Origin: Saprospiraceae bacterium
GTDB taxonomy: Bacteria > Bacteroidota > Bacteroidia > Chitinophagales > Saprospiraceae
Assembly (NCBI GenBank): GCA_020628645.1
Contig: JAHDES010000027.1
Location: forward strand, 1 to 64,000
Length of the DNA: 64,000 nt
Direction: 5' to 3'
How positions within the stretch are numbered: the stretch's first letter is position 1; the number at the start of each line of letters is the position of its first letter. This document shows positions 8,311 to 16,986 of this stretch, in pieces. Both the position numbers and the translations under genes were made by a program. Under the pieces are notes generated by a model, which was not told the DNA's origin, made no database searches, and saw only the letters and a list, made by a program, of their open reading frames with translations.

Positions 8311-9727
8311 ACTGATTCTTTTCTTTCTCATCTTACAACCTGCTTTATTATTCTCGCAGACCATCTTCACCTCTGAAGGTATACCATTACGAACAGATAT
8401 GAATACCGAAATCATTGGTAAAGCTGATGATAATTATCTGTTATTTGTCAATAAAACAACCACTTTTGAGTTGCATGCTTTTAATGATGAGATGCGCCAT
8501 ATTTGGGATAAGGAATTAGAATTAGAAAAACGCAGTCCAAAAGTCATTGGACTTTCTAACCCAGATAATCGTTTGTTTTATCTTTTCTACATTCATCGTG
8601 TCAAAAACCACCCTATTCTAAAAGTCAATCAATATGACTCTGCTGGTGTACTCCGCGATAGTAGCACCATTATCGACCTTGGGGTGAATTTACATACCCC
8701 TTCTTTTACGATGATCCTTTCAGAAGATAAAACCAAAGTACTATTATATGAAGTAGAAGGCAATCGTATTAAACAAACATTGGTCTTTGATACGGATACC
8801 ATGCAACTCGTATGGGAAGATGATTTATCCAAAATAGAGCTACGAGACAATCAAGATTTACATCATATTTTGGTAGATAATGATGGTAATGCCTATCTCA
8901 TGCTATGTCGAGATAATTTTTATTCAAAAAATAGAATCCACCATTATGAAATTTATGAGCGCAATGTCCAACAAGAAACTTTTGTCAATTATAAAATAGG
9001 ATTAAATAAATTACTCACCTATAGTGTCTATTTTGAATATGACAATTTGAATAAAGCCATCATAGCAGGTGGTATGTATTCCGAAAAAAATCGAGGTCGA
9101 TCCAATGGTTTCTATTATATAAATATTCCCAAAGGAAATCCAGATCAACATGTCATCAACTTCACGCCCTTTGATGAAGAGTTTACCAACGAATTTCTGG
9201 ATAAAGCAAAAGTGGAGAAAAAAGGTATTATAGATACAGATGTACAAGAATTAGTACTTCGAAGAGATGGTGGAATTTTGATGATTGGTGAACGTAATAA
9301 AAACTACTTCCATGCCAATCCATCTTATGCGGCTTCCTCTGCTAATTATCGTTCTACCGTTACGAGTGATTATTACTACAATGATCTTTTTGTAATTTCA
9401 ATCCATCCAGACGGGAAATTACATTGGCGAGAAGTCTTACATAAAAAACAATATTCCTTTGATGATGCTGGGGTGTATTCTTCTTACTTTCTATTATTGA
9501 CTCCAAGCAGTCTGCGTTTTTTATTTAATGATGAAATCAAAAGCGATAATACCGTGAGTGAATATATCATGAAAGGGAATGGTTCATTCGAACGTAATAG
9601 TATTATGAATACAGAAGATCAAAATTTACGCCTTCGCTTTCGAGATGCTGTACAAGTAGGGGCTAGGGAATTAATTGTACCTAGCGAACGACGGAATCGA
9701 CTTCGTTTGGTTAAAATTAGTTATTAA
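8303..9727 (+). CDS. secreted protein of unknown function
   Basis: This 474-aa protein has a signal peptide of about 18 residues (LILFFLILQPALLFSQ). The mature part is rich in beta strands separated by polar turns, with repeated short blocks (for example residues 105-140 and 165-185) that suggest a beta-propeller-like fold. I see no catalytic motif. It overlaps the upstream repeat-protein gene by 8 bp, so the two form a coupled pair. The C-terminus shows no type IX secretion sorting domain. I do not recognise the family. Confidence 0.6.
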   Translation: MDKLILFFLILQPALLFSQTIFTSEGIPLRTDMNTEIIGKADDNYLLFVNKTTTFELHAFNDEMRHIWDKELELEKRSPKVIGLSNPDNRLFYLFYIHRVKNHPILKVNQYDSAGVLRDSSTIIDLGVNLHTPSFTMILSEDKTKVLLYEVEGNRIKQTLVFDTDTMQLVWEDDLSKIELRDNQDLHHILVDNDGNAYLMLCRDNFYSKNRIHHYEIYERNVQQETFVNYKIGLNKLLTYSVYFEYDNLNKAIIAGGMYSEKNRGRSNGFYYINIPKGNPDQHVINFTPFDEEFTNEFLDKAKVEKKGIIDTDVQELVLRRDGGILMIGERNKNYFHANPSYAASSANYRSTVTSDYYYNDLFVISIHPDGKLHWREVLHKKQYSFDDAGVYSSYFLLLTPSSLRFLFNDEIKSDNTVSEYIMKGNGSFERNSIMNTEDQNLRLRFRDAVQVGARELIVPSERRNRLRLVKISY

Positions 9728-9799
9728 GAAGATACACCATTTTGGAGAAATTATTCATCTTATTTTTTGTATCTTAGTAATTGATAAAACTACCTTCTT

Positions 9800-10120
9800 A
9801 TGGCATTATTCAGCATTTTTAAAACCTCAAAGAATCAACGATTTGAATATAAACCACGGTATTGGGATCCTATAAAAGAAGAAAAAGAAGAGCGTCTTCG
9901 TTACCTAAAATCTTTAGAAGAAGATAAAAATAATCCTGAAGCGATGAAGAATCGTATTGCAGGTAGTTTCCGCCGTTCGTTTGCTACAGATAATAATGTC
10001 CGTACCCAGCAAGTGCGCCGTACCAACCGAATGCTTTTATACATTATCGTCGTCTTAGTACTCTTGTCTTATCTTTTTATTACATTCTATTTACCTGGTT
10101 TAATGGAACAATTAGAGTAG
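9800..10120 (+). CDS. small single-pass membrane protein with RFEYKPRYWDP motif
   Basis: This 106-aa protein has a basic N-terminus containing the RFEYKPRYWDP block (residues 14-24), a charged middle, and one transmembrane helix near residues 78-100 (MLLYIIVVLVLLSYLFITFYL). Similar short proteins with a KxFxYxPRYY-type motif are widespread in Bacteroidota, often near mutL, and sometimes carry a misleading riboflavin-synthase label. Here mutL lies 8.3 kb downstream, with the accessory stretch in between. The function is unknown; it is probably an inner-membrane protein. Confidence 0.65.
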   Translation: MALFSIFKTSKNQRFEYKPRYWDPIKEEKEERLRYLKSLEEDKNNPEAMKNRIAGSFRRSFATDNNVRTQQVRRTNRMLLYIIVVLVLLSYLFITFYLPGLMEQLE

Positions 10121-10142
10121 TAATAGTTATAATATTATCACA

Positions 10143-10253
10143 CCATTAACGTACCTTAGAAGGCATTGGTCATGGAACATGGATAATGGTAAAAGCTTAT
10201 CTGATTTATCCTTCGAATTTATCGTAGCACGATAAGATTTAAATGTAGAGTGA
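10143..10253 (+). pseudogene. 3' remnant of a third esterase gene
   Basis: Reading across frames gives PLTY, then LEGIGHGTW, then MDNGKSLSDLSFEFIVAR, a stop, then DLNVE and a second stop. This matches the C-termini of the two esterases at 15.8-18.0 kb (EGLGHGAW; DGKGLSELTFDFLVERQ; NLNVE). The GHGxW block holds the catalytic His of that family. Two frameshifts and a CGA-CAA to CGA-TAA type nonsense change show decay. Everything upstream of the PLTY block is missing. Confidence 0.75.
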
Positions 10254-10327
10254 TGTATCTCCTAAATAGCAATCAATCTCCAAAAGGTAGCAAACAAAAA
10301 TATATTTTATACATCCTTAGCTTAGCA

Positions 10328-10759
10328 TTAAGAACAAGCAACCAATAATGGACTAGACATTTGGGTGTAATTCTTCTGAATCGTTTCTATCATCAAAGAT
10401 TTATCGGTATCTAATCCAGCATAAGAATTTATAGTATTGTATGCTCTCAAATGCTTATCGCTCCATAAGGTGTATTCTATTATGATGGGTGCTAAGTCAA
10501 TCCCTTTTTCTGTGAGAAGATAGATGTTCTCTTTTTTGTTGCTAGGTAGTTTACCCTTGAAAATCAAACCATAAGATTCTAACAATTTTAGTCTTGCCGA
10601 TAAAATACTTGGGGCAATTCTTTCCTCAGAATCAGACATTTCTTTAAACGTCTTTTTATGCCTAATCAATAAATCTCTTACGATGAGTAAAGACCATTTA
10701 TCGCCCATTATATCCAATAAAGAAGCGATAGCACAACCTGAACGAAATTTTTTTTCCAT
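10328..10759 (-). CDS. HxlR-family winged-helix regulator
   Basis: This 143-aa protein matches the HxlR family: CAIASLLDIMGDKWSLLIVRDLL (residues 9-31), then the recognition region IAPSILSARLKLLESYGLI (about 48-66) and the wing with YLLTEKGIDLAPII. HxlR proteins bind as dimers to dyads next to their own genes and often respond to small electrophiles or cofactors. The divergent gap to the next gene holds two 21-bp palindromes (10,773 and 10,803), probably its operators. A copy of the first lies at 12,238. The C-terminal 40 residues are longer than in many homologues. Confidence 0.88.
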   Translation of the reverse strand: MEKKFRSGCAIASLLDIMGDKWSLLIVRDLLIRHKKTFKEMSDSEERIAPSILSARLKLLESYGLIFKGKLPSNKKENIYLLTEKGIDLAPIIIEYTLWSDKHLRAYNTINSYAGLDTDKSLMIETIQKNYTQMSSPLLVACS

Positions 10760-10772
10760 TTTATTCCAATTA

Positions 10773-10793
10773 TTACTACTGATTTAGTAGTAA
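10773..10793. promoter_or_regulatory. operator O1 of the HxlR regulator
   Basis: Perfect 8-bp arms TTACTACT and AGTAGTAA surround a 5-nt centre. The site lies just upstream of the regulator start (10,759) in the divergent gap. The same arms, with a different centre, recur at 12,238-12,258 upstream of the DUF1800 gene. Confidence 0.65.
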
Positions 10794-10802
10794 TTTTTAT
10801 TT

Positions 10803-10823
10803 TTGCTATTGAATTAATAGTAA
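10803..10823. promoter_or_regulatory. operator O2 of the HxlR regulator
   Basis: TTGCTATT and AATAGTAA flank a 5-nt centre, giving a 21-bp near-palindrome of the same design as O1. Its start is 30 bp from that of O1, close to three helical turns, so dimers would bind on nearly the same face. It ends 24 bp before the start of the membrane-protein gene at 10,848, where bound protein would block transcription. Confidence 0.55.
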
Positions 10824-10847
10824 AATTACGAAAAAAATTTCAAATTT

Positions 10848-11552
10848 ATGATAGTAGGACATTACTCAACAGCTCTTATCGCTCATCAAAAATTTCCAAA
10901 AGGTACGTTGCTTTTTTTCTTGATCGTTTCGCAAGTACAGGATTTTATGTGGTTTATTTTGCATTATTTTGGTATTGAACACACGACCCCTTCAGATGCC
11001 TTTGATGCGACGATCCCAAAAATGTATGCAAATATGTTGTATAGCCATGATTTAGTCCCTCAAATTTTATGGGCAATTCTTGTTTTTATCGTAGGTCGCC
11101 TTATTTTTAAAGATAATAAAATTGCCTTAGTAGGGACTATAGTTTTACTAGGACACTATGTATTAGACTTTTTTTCAGGTCATCCTCATTATATTTTTGG
11201 AGAAGAAACTCACGAATTTGGACTTGGACTCTATGAAACAAATCCTTATTTAGCGATCGGCATAGAAGCTGTCTTTAGTGCAGTTACACTTTGGTATTTC
11301 TTTTCGCAGGAAGCAAAAAATGGCATTCAGCGAACGTTCAAGAACAAGGCAATGATAATTGGAGTTTTTGTTTATGGAATTGTTTTTATGCTTTCTACTG
11401 CAACGGTATCATTGAGAGAAACCCTTGGTATTCCTGAATTTGATTTAGGTTTTAATACACTTATTCCAACGCTACTTTTTACGTATATTGCCATGCTCTG
11501 GATATTGAATTATGCAATTCCAAAAGTTGAAAAGATAAAGTCTCAGAGCTAA
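10848..11552 (+). CDS. polytopic membrane protein, target of the HxlR regulator
   Basis: This 234-aa protein has about six or seven hydrophobic helices. Conserved-looking polar residues lie in or near membrane segments: GHYSTALIAHQ at the start and GHYVLDFFSGHPHY near residue 105. The His/Asp spacing resembles membrane-bound metal-dependent hydrolases of the YdjM type, but the match is weak and I give no function. Two operators lie directly upstream and the divergent HxlR gene is adjacent, so expression is probably regulator-controlled. A decayed copy of its promoter and first codons lies at 12.24-12.38 kb. Confidence 0.7.
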   Translation: MIVGHYSTALIAHQKFPKGTLLFFLIVSQVQDFMWFILHYFGIEHTTPSDAFDATIPKMYANMLYSHDLVPQILWAILVFIVGRLIFKDNKIALVGTIVLLGHYVLDFFSGHPHYIFGEETHEFGLGLYETNPYLAIGIEAVFSAVTLWYFFSQEAKNGIQRTFKNKAMIIGVFVYGIVFMLSTATVSLRETLGIPEFDLGFNTLIPTLLFTYIAMLWILNYAIPKVEKIKSQS

Positions 11553-11594
11553 TAATACAAATACATCTTTAACTCATTCAAAGCTGCTTCAACT

Positions 11595-12092
11595 ATGAGG
11601 ATATTAATTTTTTTTACCCTCTTTTTCATTTCTATCAATTGTATTTATGCTCAAACCGCCGACCGATCAGATGATCCAGTTGTGTTCAAAGGCATCGATT
11701 TACCTTGTTTATTAAATACCTCATTTGCAAATAAAGTTGCTTTTAAATATGACAATGCTTGGATACAGGTTCCGATACAGTTTGATGAAATGGCATTAAT
11801 GAATGTGAATGCACCTTATGGTCCATTCATTGGTCAAGGGAATATTCCAGACCAAAATGGATACGATGTATTGTTTTACACGGATGCCAATACCTATGTT
11901 GGTGCGGCCCCTAATCCTAACTTTGATGAGGACGATGAGTTGGCATTTATGTATAGAGATGCAGGGAGTCAGGTATCAGTTAATGCTGGAAGTAATGTAA
12001 TTCTAAAAGCAGGTCAAGAAATTTGCTTAGAAAGTAACTTTGAAGTTATTTTGGGAGCAGAATTCGAAGCTGTTATTGAAGGATGTCAATAA
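11595..12092 (+). CDS. secreted protein ending in a coathanger-like repeat domain, probably shortened
   Basis: This 165-aa protein has a signal peptide (residues 1-19, cleavage after IYA). Residues 25-125 resemble the N-terminus of large secreted Bacteroidota proteins (LPCLLNTSFANKVAFKYDNAW; NGYDVLFYTDANTYVG). The last 36 residues (AGSNVILKAGQEICLESNFE onward) resemble a 3-coathanger stack, a C-terminal surface domain. In proteins of this kind a long middle region normally separates the two, so an internal deletion is likely. It starts 42 bp after the membrane-protein gene and may share its promoter. Function unknown. Confidence 0.55.
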   Translation: MRILIFFTLFFISINCIYAQTADRSDDPVVFKGIDLPCLLNTSFANKVAFKYDNAWIQVPIQFDEMALMNVNAPYGPFIGQGNIPDQNGYDVLFYTDANTYVGAAPNPNFDEDDELAFMYRDAGSQVSVNAGSNVILKAGQEICLESNFEVILGAEFEAVIEGCQ

Positions 12093-12237
12093 ATTGCTTC
12101 AAAAAAATAAACAAGAACATTAAACCAAACAAGAAAAAATAAGTCAAAGAGATTATCAAGATTTAAATTAAGAGGAACAGCATTTCAAATCTAAAATCAA
12201 AAGCATTGAAAAATTTCTTCCGTTTTCTTTTGGTTTT

Positions 12238-12258
12238 TTACTACTAAAACAGTAGTAA
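12238..12258. promoter_or_regulatory. duplicate HxlR-type operator upstream of DUF1800
   Basis: The 8-bp arms TTACTACT and AGTAGTAA of O1 are kept exactly around a different 5-nt centre. The O2-equivalent that follows (from about 12,269) is degenerate. It is part of a duplicated promoter segment. Because the arms are intact, the HxlR regulator may still bind here and affect the DUF1800 operon. Confidence 0.5.
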
Positions 12259-12324
12259 TTGTCTATTTTTACTATTAATTTGATATTGAAATTATAAAAA
12301 CAATCAATTAAAACCTAAGATTCT

Positions 12325-12376
12325 GTTATAATAGGTCCTTATTCAACGGCTCTTATCTCCCTCTCAAGAAAGTCCA
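12325..12376 (+). pseudogene. decayed 5' end of a second copy of the 10,848 gene
   Basis: The stretch reads VIIGPYSTALISLSRKSKK where the intact gene reads MIVGHYSTALIAHQKFPK. The start codon has become GTT, and similarity stops after about 18 codons. Together with the operator copy at 12,238 it marks duplication of the promoter and gene start. The remainder of the gap 12,093-12,451 shows no gene. Confidence 0.65.
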
Positions 12377-12451
12377 AAAAATATAAGCGTAAGAGCTTAA
12401 AAAATCCCTTAATACTTTTATCAATATTTGAAAACCTAAACGCCTTTTCAA

Positions 12452-14314
12452 ATGAATAGAACAACTACAAAATTTATAGTGTTATTGCTATTTTTAGGAA
12501 TAAATCTTAGCATTCAAGCACAAACCTATCCCGACCATTTTGGTACGGGAAACGATGTTGGGGTCACGGTTATTTCCAGTAGCGAGCAAGGTACAAATAC
12601 CGCTAGTCATACGTTGAGTGGAACAGGCTTATTCCCTGATATGATTGGAGCTTCCCGATTTTTGGGACAAGCGACTATGGGGGCAAATTATGAAGACATC
12701 CAATATGTAACCCAAATTGGAATTGATGCTTGGTTGGAAGAACAATTTGCGATGCCTAGTATCAATTTCTTGACAGCTTATCAGGATATTTATAATGATG
12801 CATTGACCAGAATTTTAGCGGTGCATCCTGTCGCAGATACTATCAGAAGATCAGACTACCTTAATTTTGCTTTTTATGAGAATATCATAAAGGATCCTGA
12901 TGCCTTGCGGCAGAAGGTTGCTTTTGCTTTGAGTCAATTGTTTGTCGTTTCTACCAACCTTGATGCTATAGAAGATCGTGGTTTTGGTTTGGCCAGTTAT
13001 TATGACAAGCTTTATCAAGGCGCTTTTGGCAATTTTAGAGACTTACTCAATGATGTAACGTTACATGTAGTAATGGGGGCTTACCTGAGTCATTATAGAA
13101 ATAGAAAATCAGATCCAGTAGCGGGGACGCTTCCTGATGAAAACTATGCTAGAGAAATCATGCAACTATTTACCATTGGTTTAGTGGAGTTAAATAATGA
13201 TGGCACGTATAAACTAGATGATTATGGTAATCCTATTCCAACTTACGATATTGACGATATTCAGGAATTAGCAAAAGTATTTACAGGACTTGCATTAGGA
13301 GGATATGACTTAGTTGCCTATCCAAATTTAGCAGGGCAACCCCTAAATTTCGATGCTATTGGTCAAGTCATAGATGCGACTGTTCCCATGGCGATGTACG
13401 AAGATCAACATGAACCAGGCCCTAAAACGATGATTGATGGAACGGTTATTCCTGCTGGACAAACAGGCATGGAAGACATTCAAGATGCCTTGGATGTGTT
13501 ATTCAATCATCCAAATGTTGGGCCATTTATTAGTATTCGACTCATTCAACAATTGGTAAAATCTAATCCTACACCTTCTTATATCAATCGAATTGCAACT
13601 GTATTCAATGATAATGGGCAAGGCGTTCGAGGCGATATGGAAGCCGTCATACGTGCTATTTTGGTGGACCCCGAAGCAAGAGATTGCTCGTGGATTGATA
13701 ATCCTCAATCAGGTAAATTGAAGCAACCTATAGAACGATTCACTCATTTAATGGTAGGTTTTGATATCAATTCTCCCTCAGGTGATTTTTGGCTGGATGA
13801 TACTGCCTTACTTTTTCCGAGAGTAGAACAAGCTTATTTGGCTTCGCCATCTGTCTTTAATTTTTTTACCCCTTTTTATGCGGAAAGTGAAGTTGTAGAA
13901 CCTAATGATATGGTTTCTCCTGAATTTCAAGTTTTGCATTCGGTTACGGCTATTCATTATTTGAATACGATTGAATCTGCGATAAAAATTACACCTTTTA
14001 TCAATAAAACAGCGGTAAATCCCAATCCCCAACGTCCAATATTAGATTTTAACCAAAATGGAGATTTGCCTTTCCTCGATTTTTCGGATGAATTAGCCAT
14101 TTTGACTACTGGTAATACAGGTGCTTTAGATGACTTACTTGACCGCTTAGATATTATCATTTGTCATGGTCAATTGTCTGACGCACATCGAACACTCATT
14201 ACAAATACCATTATAGAATCTGCTACAAATATTAGTGGCTATACTGCTCAGGATGTGCTGGATGATGTTTTGTATTTCATGATGGTTTCTCCTGATTATT
14301 TGATTTTAAAGTAA
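12452..14314 (+). CDS. DUF1800 family secreted protein
   Basis: This 620-aa protein has a signal peptide (residues 1-23, cleavage after IQA). The DUF1800 pattern runs from about residue 60: ASRFLGQATMGANYEDI, WLEEQFAMP, LRQKVAFALSQLFV, NYAREIMQLFTIGL and the later LIQQLVKSNPTPSYINRIATVF. DUF1800 proteins are nearly always encoded directly before a DUF1501 protein, as here with a 51-bp gap. The pair is found in many environmental Bacteroidota and Planctomycetota; its biochemical role is not established. The upstream region holds a duplicated HxlR operator. Confidence 0.85.
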   Translation: MNRTTTKFIVLLLFLGINLSIQAQTYPDHFGTGNDVGVTVISSSEQGTNTASHTLSGTGLFPDMIGASRFLGQATMGANYEDIQYVTQIGIDAWLEEQFAMPSINFLTAYQDIYNDALTRILAVHPVADTIRRSDYLNFAFYENIIKDPDALRQKVAFALSQLFVVSTNLDAIEDRGFGLASYYDKLYQGAFGNFRDLLNDVTLHVVMGAYLSHYRNRKSDPVAGTLPDENYAREIMQLFTIGLVELNNDGTYKLDDYGNPIPTYDIDDIQELAKVFTGLALGGYDLVAYPNLAGQPLNFDAIGQVIDATVPMAMYEDQHEPGPKTMIDGTVIPAGQTGMEDIQDALDVLFNHPNVGPFISIRLIQQLVKSNPTPSYINRIATVFNDNGQGVRGDMEAVIRAILVDPEARDCSWIDNPQSGKLKQPIERFTHLMVGFDINSPSGDFWLDDTALLFPRVEQAYLASPSVFNFFTPFYAESEVVEPNDMVSPEFQVLHSVTAIHYLNTIESAIKITPFINKTAVNPNPQRPILDFNQNGDLPFLDFSDELAILTTGNTGALDDLLDRLDIIICHGQLSDAHRTLITNTIIESATNISGYTAQDVLDDVLYFMMVSPDYLILK

Positions 14315-14365
14315 AATCCTAAGTAAGTGAGTAGTGTGAATTTACTCACCTAAACACAAAATAAC

Positions 14366-15778
14366 ATGTCAAAACATAAACATACTCGTCGTCAATTTTT
14401 GGGTCGTACCACAATGGGCTGTGCTTCCTTGGGCTTGACAAGCTTATTTTCAGGGATTACTAATATGGGGTTGCTGAATGCTGCTGCTGCTGCCAACCGA
14501 CCTGTTTATAACAGTTCCAATAATTATAAAGCCCTCGTTTGCATCATGCTCAATGGAGGGAATGATAGTTATAATATGCTCGTTCCCAGAGGATCAAATG
14601 AGTATGCAGAATACGCAACAGTTCGTACTAACCTTGCATTAGATCAATCCAGTTTACTACCTATTAATCCGCTGAATCCTGATGGAAAATCCTATGGCTT
14701 ACATCCAAATTTGGGCAATATGCAAACCCTTTTTGAAAGTGGAGATGCGGCTTTTATCGCCAATGTGGGGGCTTTGGTACAACCTACTACAGTAGCTGAT
14801 TTTCAAGCAGGTAGCAACTTACCTGTAGGATTATTTTCACATCCTGATCAACGAACGCATTGGCAGACCTCTGTTCCACAAGACCTCGATGCGCTTGGAT
14901 GGGGAGGACGATTGGCAGATATTTTGTACACTAATAATCAAAATCAGGATATTTCTATGAATATTTCGCTCAATGGTATCAATGTATTCCAAAGAGGTAA
15001 TATCATCAAAGAGTATGCAATTAGCCCCGAAGGAAATGGAAGTATTTTGATAGAAGGATACGACCAAACCGACTTGCGTAATGTCTTGAAACGACAGACG
15101 CTTGATAATATGCTCGACCAAACCTATAATAATGTTCTTGAAACAGCCTATTCAAATACGGTTGATGCTTCTAATAATAACTCTTTGGAGTTTAGCTCGG
15201 CTATTGCCAATGGAACGCCAATTACAACAGTATTTGGAGATGATCCGCTTTCTCAAAAATTGTTGATGGTCGCCAAAACGATTGCTGCTAGAAGTGTTTT
15301 GAATGTTTCCAATCAAACCTTCTTTGTAGAGTTGGGAGGATTTGATAATCATAACAACTTTCTAATTGAACATGCAGATTTGATGGCAACATTGGATGCA
15401 GCGGTTTCTTCTTTTTATAATGCAATGGTCGAATTAGGTATCAATAATGATGTGACGACATTTACTATGTCTGATTTTTCAAGAAAACTGGTTTCCAATG
15501 GAGATGGCTCAGACCATGCTTGGGGAGGGCATAGCCTTGTGATAGGAGGAGCGGTAGATGGACAGAAAATATATGGTCAATATCCTGATTTATACTTGGG
15601 CAATCCTTTGGATACAGGTAGTACTCGTTTGATTCCGACGACTTCTTGCGATGAATATTTTGCAGAATTGGCACTTTGGTTTGGCGCATCGTCATCTGAT
15701 TTAGATCAAATATTCCCCAATATTAATAATTTTTGGACACCTTCATCAGGTGGTGGGCCACTTGGGTTTATGAGCTAA
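14366..15778 (+). CDS. DUF1501 family protein with Tat signal
   Basis: This 470-aa protein starts with a twin-arginine signal (TRRQFLGRTTMG, residues 7-18, followed by a hydrophobic stretch). It is therefore exported folded, probably with a bound metal. The DUF1501 fold belongs to the alkaline-phosphatase/sulfatase superfamily. Visible blocks are VCIMLNGGNDSYNMLVP (about 58-74), the GLHPNL segment, ELGGFDNHNN (about 322) and SDFSRKLVSNGDGSDHAWGG (about 370-389), which hold likely metal ligands. It pairs with the DUF1800 gene upstream. The substrate is unknown. Confidence 0.87.
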   Translation: MSKHKHTRRQFLGRTTMGCASLGLTSLFSGITNMGLLNAAAAANRPVYNSSNNYKALVCIMLNGGNDSYNMLVPRGSNEYAEYATVRTNLALDQSSLLPINPLNPDGKSYGLHPNLGNMQTLFESGDAAFIANVGALVQPTTVADFQAGSNLPVGLFSHPDQRTHWQTSVPQDLDALGWGGRLADILYTNNQNQDISMNISLNGINVFQRGNIIKEYAISPEGNGSILIEGYDQTDLRNVLKRQTLDNMLDQTYNNVLETAYSNTVDASNNNSLEFSSAIANGTPITTVFGDDPLSQKLLMVAKTIAARSVLNVSNQTFFVELGGFDNHNNFLIEHADLMATLDAAVSSFYNAMVELGINNDVTTFTMSDFSRKLVSNGDGSDHAWGGHSLVIGGAVDGQKIYGQYPDLYLGNPLDTGSTRLIPTTSCDEYFAELALWFGASSSDLDQIFPNINNFWTPSSGGGPLGFMS

Positions 15779-15803
15779 GTTTTTTCATAATTAATACATC
15801 AAT

Positions 15804-16874
15804 ATGAAATCATTCTTTCAAATAATTTTTCTTCTTTTTGTCATCACATCATGTGGAGATGATGACGATAGTTCTACAGTTACTCCTCAAGAAACTATCC
15901 CCGTCGTACATAGCGATGCAACTTACGCTGTTGTAGTAGAAGAGGATATCACCTATGCAGATGGACTTAGTCATGATATGACAAGTACTTCCTCTTTTGC
16001 AGTACCTCTAAAATTAGATGTTTACTCTCCCGACAATACTTCTACCGATAGACCAGTTTTTATGTTTATTCATGGTGGTGGATTTACAGGAGGAATTAAA
16101 CATAAACCTGAAATTGTAGAGATGGCTAATTACTATGCTTCCAGAGGATGGGTTTTTGTTTCTATTGATTATAGAACAACCGAGGAGTTAGGTACAATTC
16201 AAGGAATGACTCCTGAGGGATTAATTACGTATTATAAAGGACTTGCGCCTCAAGAATGGATTGAGAATGCCTTGCAAGGGGCAGAGAACTCCGGTCAGGT
16301 TCAGCAAGCTACTGCTATGTATCTCGCCCAAAGGGATGCAAAAGCGGCTCTTCGCTGGATTGTGGCTAACTCCAGTATTTATAATATAAACGAAGACTTT
16401 ATTACAGTCGGAGGAGCTTCGGCAGGAGCAATTACTACAATTGCTTTAGGAATTTCAAATCAAGAAGACTTTAGAGACGAAATTACCATTAGCGATGATC
16501 CTACACTTTCTACTACCAACCTAGGCGAATCTTATGAAGTAAAAAGTATGGTTTATTTCTGGGGTTCCAACATAAAATTAGATGTGTTTGAAGCAGTTTA
16601 TGAATTGAATCAATATGACCGATATGACGACAGTGATCCTGAATTATTCATGGGACACGGTGAAGCACAAGACCTTGTTACGCCTTACGAAGAAGCACTT
16701 GAACTGCAAGGCATCTACGACTCTTTGGGTATTTACAACCAACTGGTAACCCTACTAAACCCAAATGGTGACCCTGCGGGACATGGAGCTTGGGATGCAA
16801 TAGTAGATGGAAAAGGCTTATCGGAATTAACTTTTGACTTTCTAGTGGAGCGACAAAATTTGAATGTCGAATAA
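15804..16874 (+). CDS. alpha/beta-hydrolase esterase lipoprotein (copy 1)
   Basis: This 356-aa lipoprotein (lipobox TSCG, Cys 17, followed by an acidic run GDDDDSS) is likely exported to the cell surface. The esterase/lipase fold shows the oxyanion motif HGGGF (about residue 90), nucleophile GGASAGA (Ser near 209), an acidic residue near MGHGEAQD (about 286), and catalytic His in GHGAWD (about 325). It lies 25 bp after DUF1501. It is tandemly duplicated with the next gene; the first 30 codons and about 30 bp upstream are clearly similar. It has an insertion around residues 128-160 that copy 2 lacks. The substrate is unknown. Confidence 0.83.
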   Translation: MKSFFQIIFLLFVITSCGDDDDSSTVTPQETIPVVHSDATYAVVVEEDITYADGLSHDMTSTSSFAVPLKLDVYSPDNTSTDRPVFMFIHGGGFTGGIKHKPEIVEMANYYASRGWVFVSIDYRTTEELGTIQGMTPEGLITYYKGLAPQEWIENALQGAENSGQVQQATAMYLAQRDAKAALRWIVANSSIYNINEDFITVGGASAGAITTIALGISNQEDFRDEITISDDPTLSTTNLGESYEVKSMVYFWGSNIKLDVFEAVYELNQYDRYDDSDPELFMGHGEAQDLVTPYEEALELQGIYDSLGIYNQLVTLLNPNGDPAGHGAWDAIVDGKGLSELTFDFLVERQNLNVE

Positions 16875-16986
16875 AAAAGAACTACGCTGCATTTAGCAGC
16901 AACACCAGCATTGTCTTAAAGCAGGCAAGATGTCTTTGCACCAAAAAATATCAAAGAACCGGTTTTTTCAATATTAATAAATCAAC

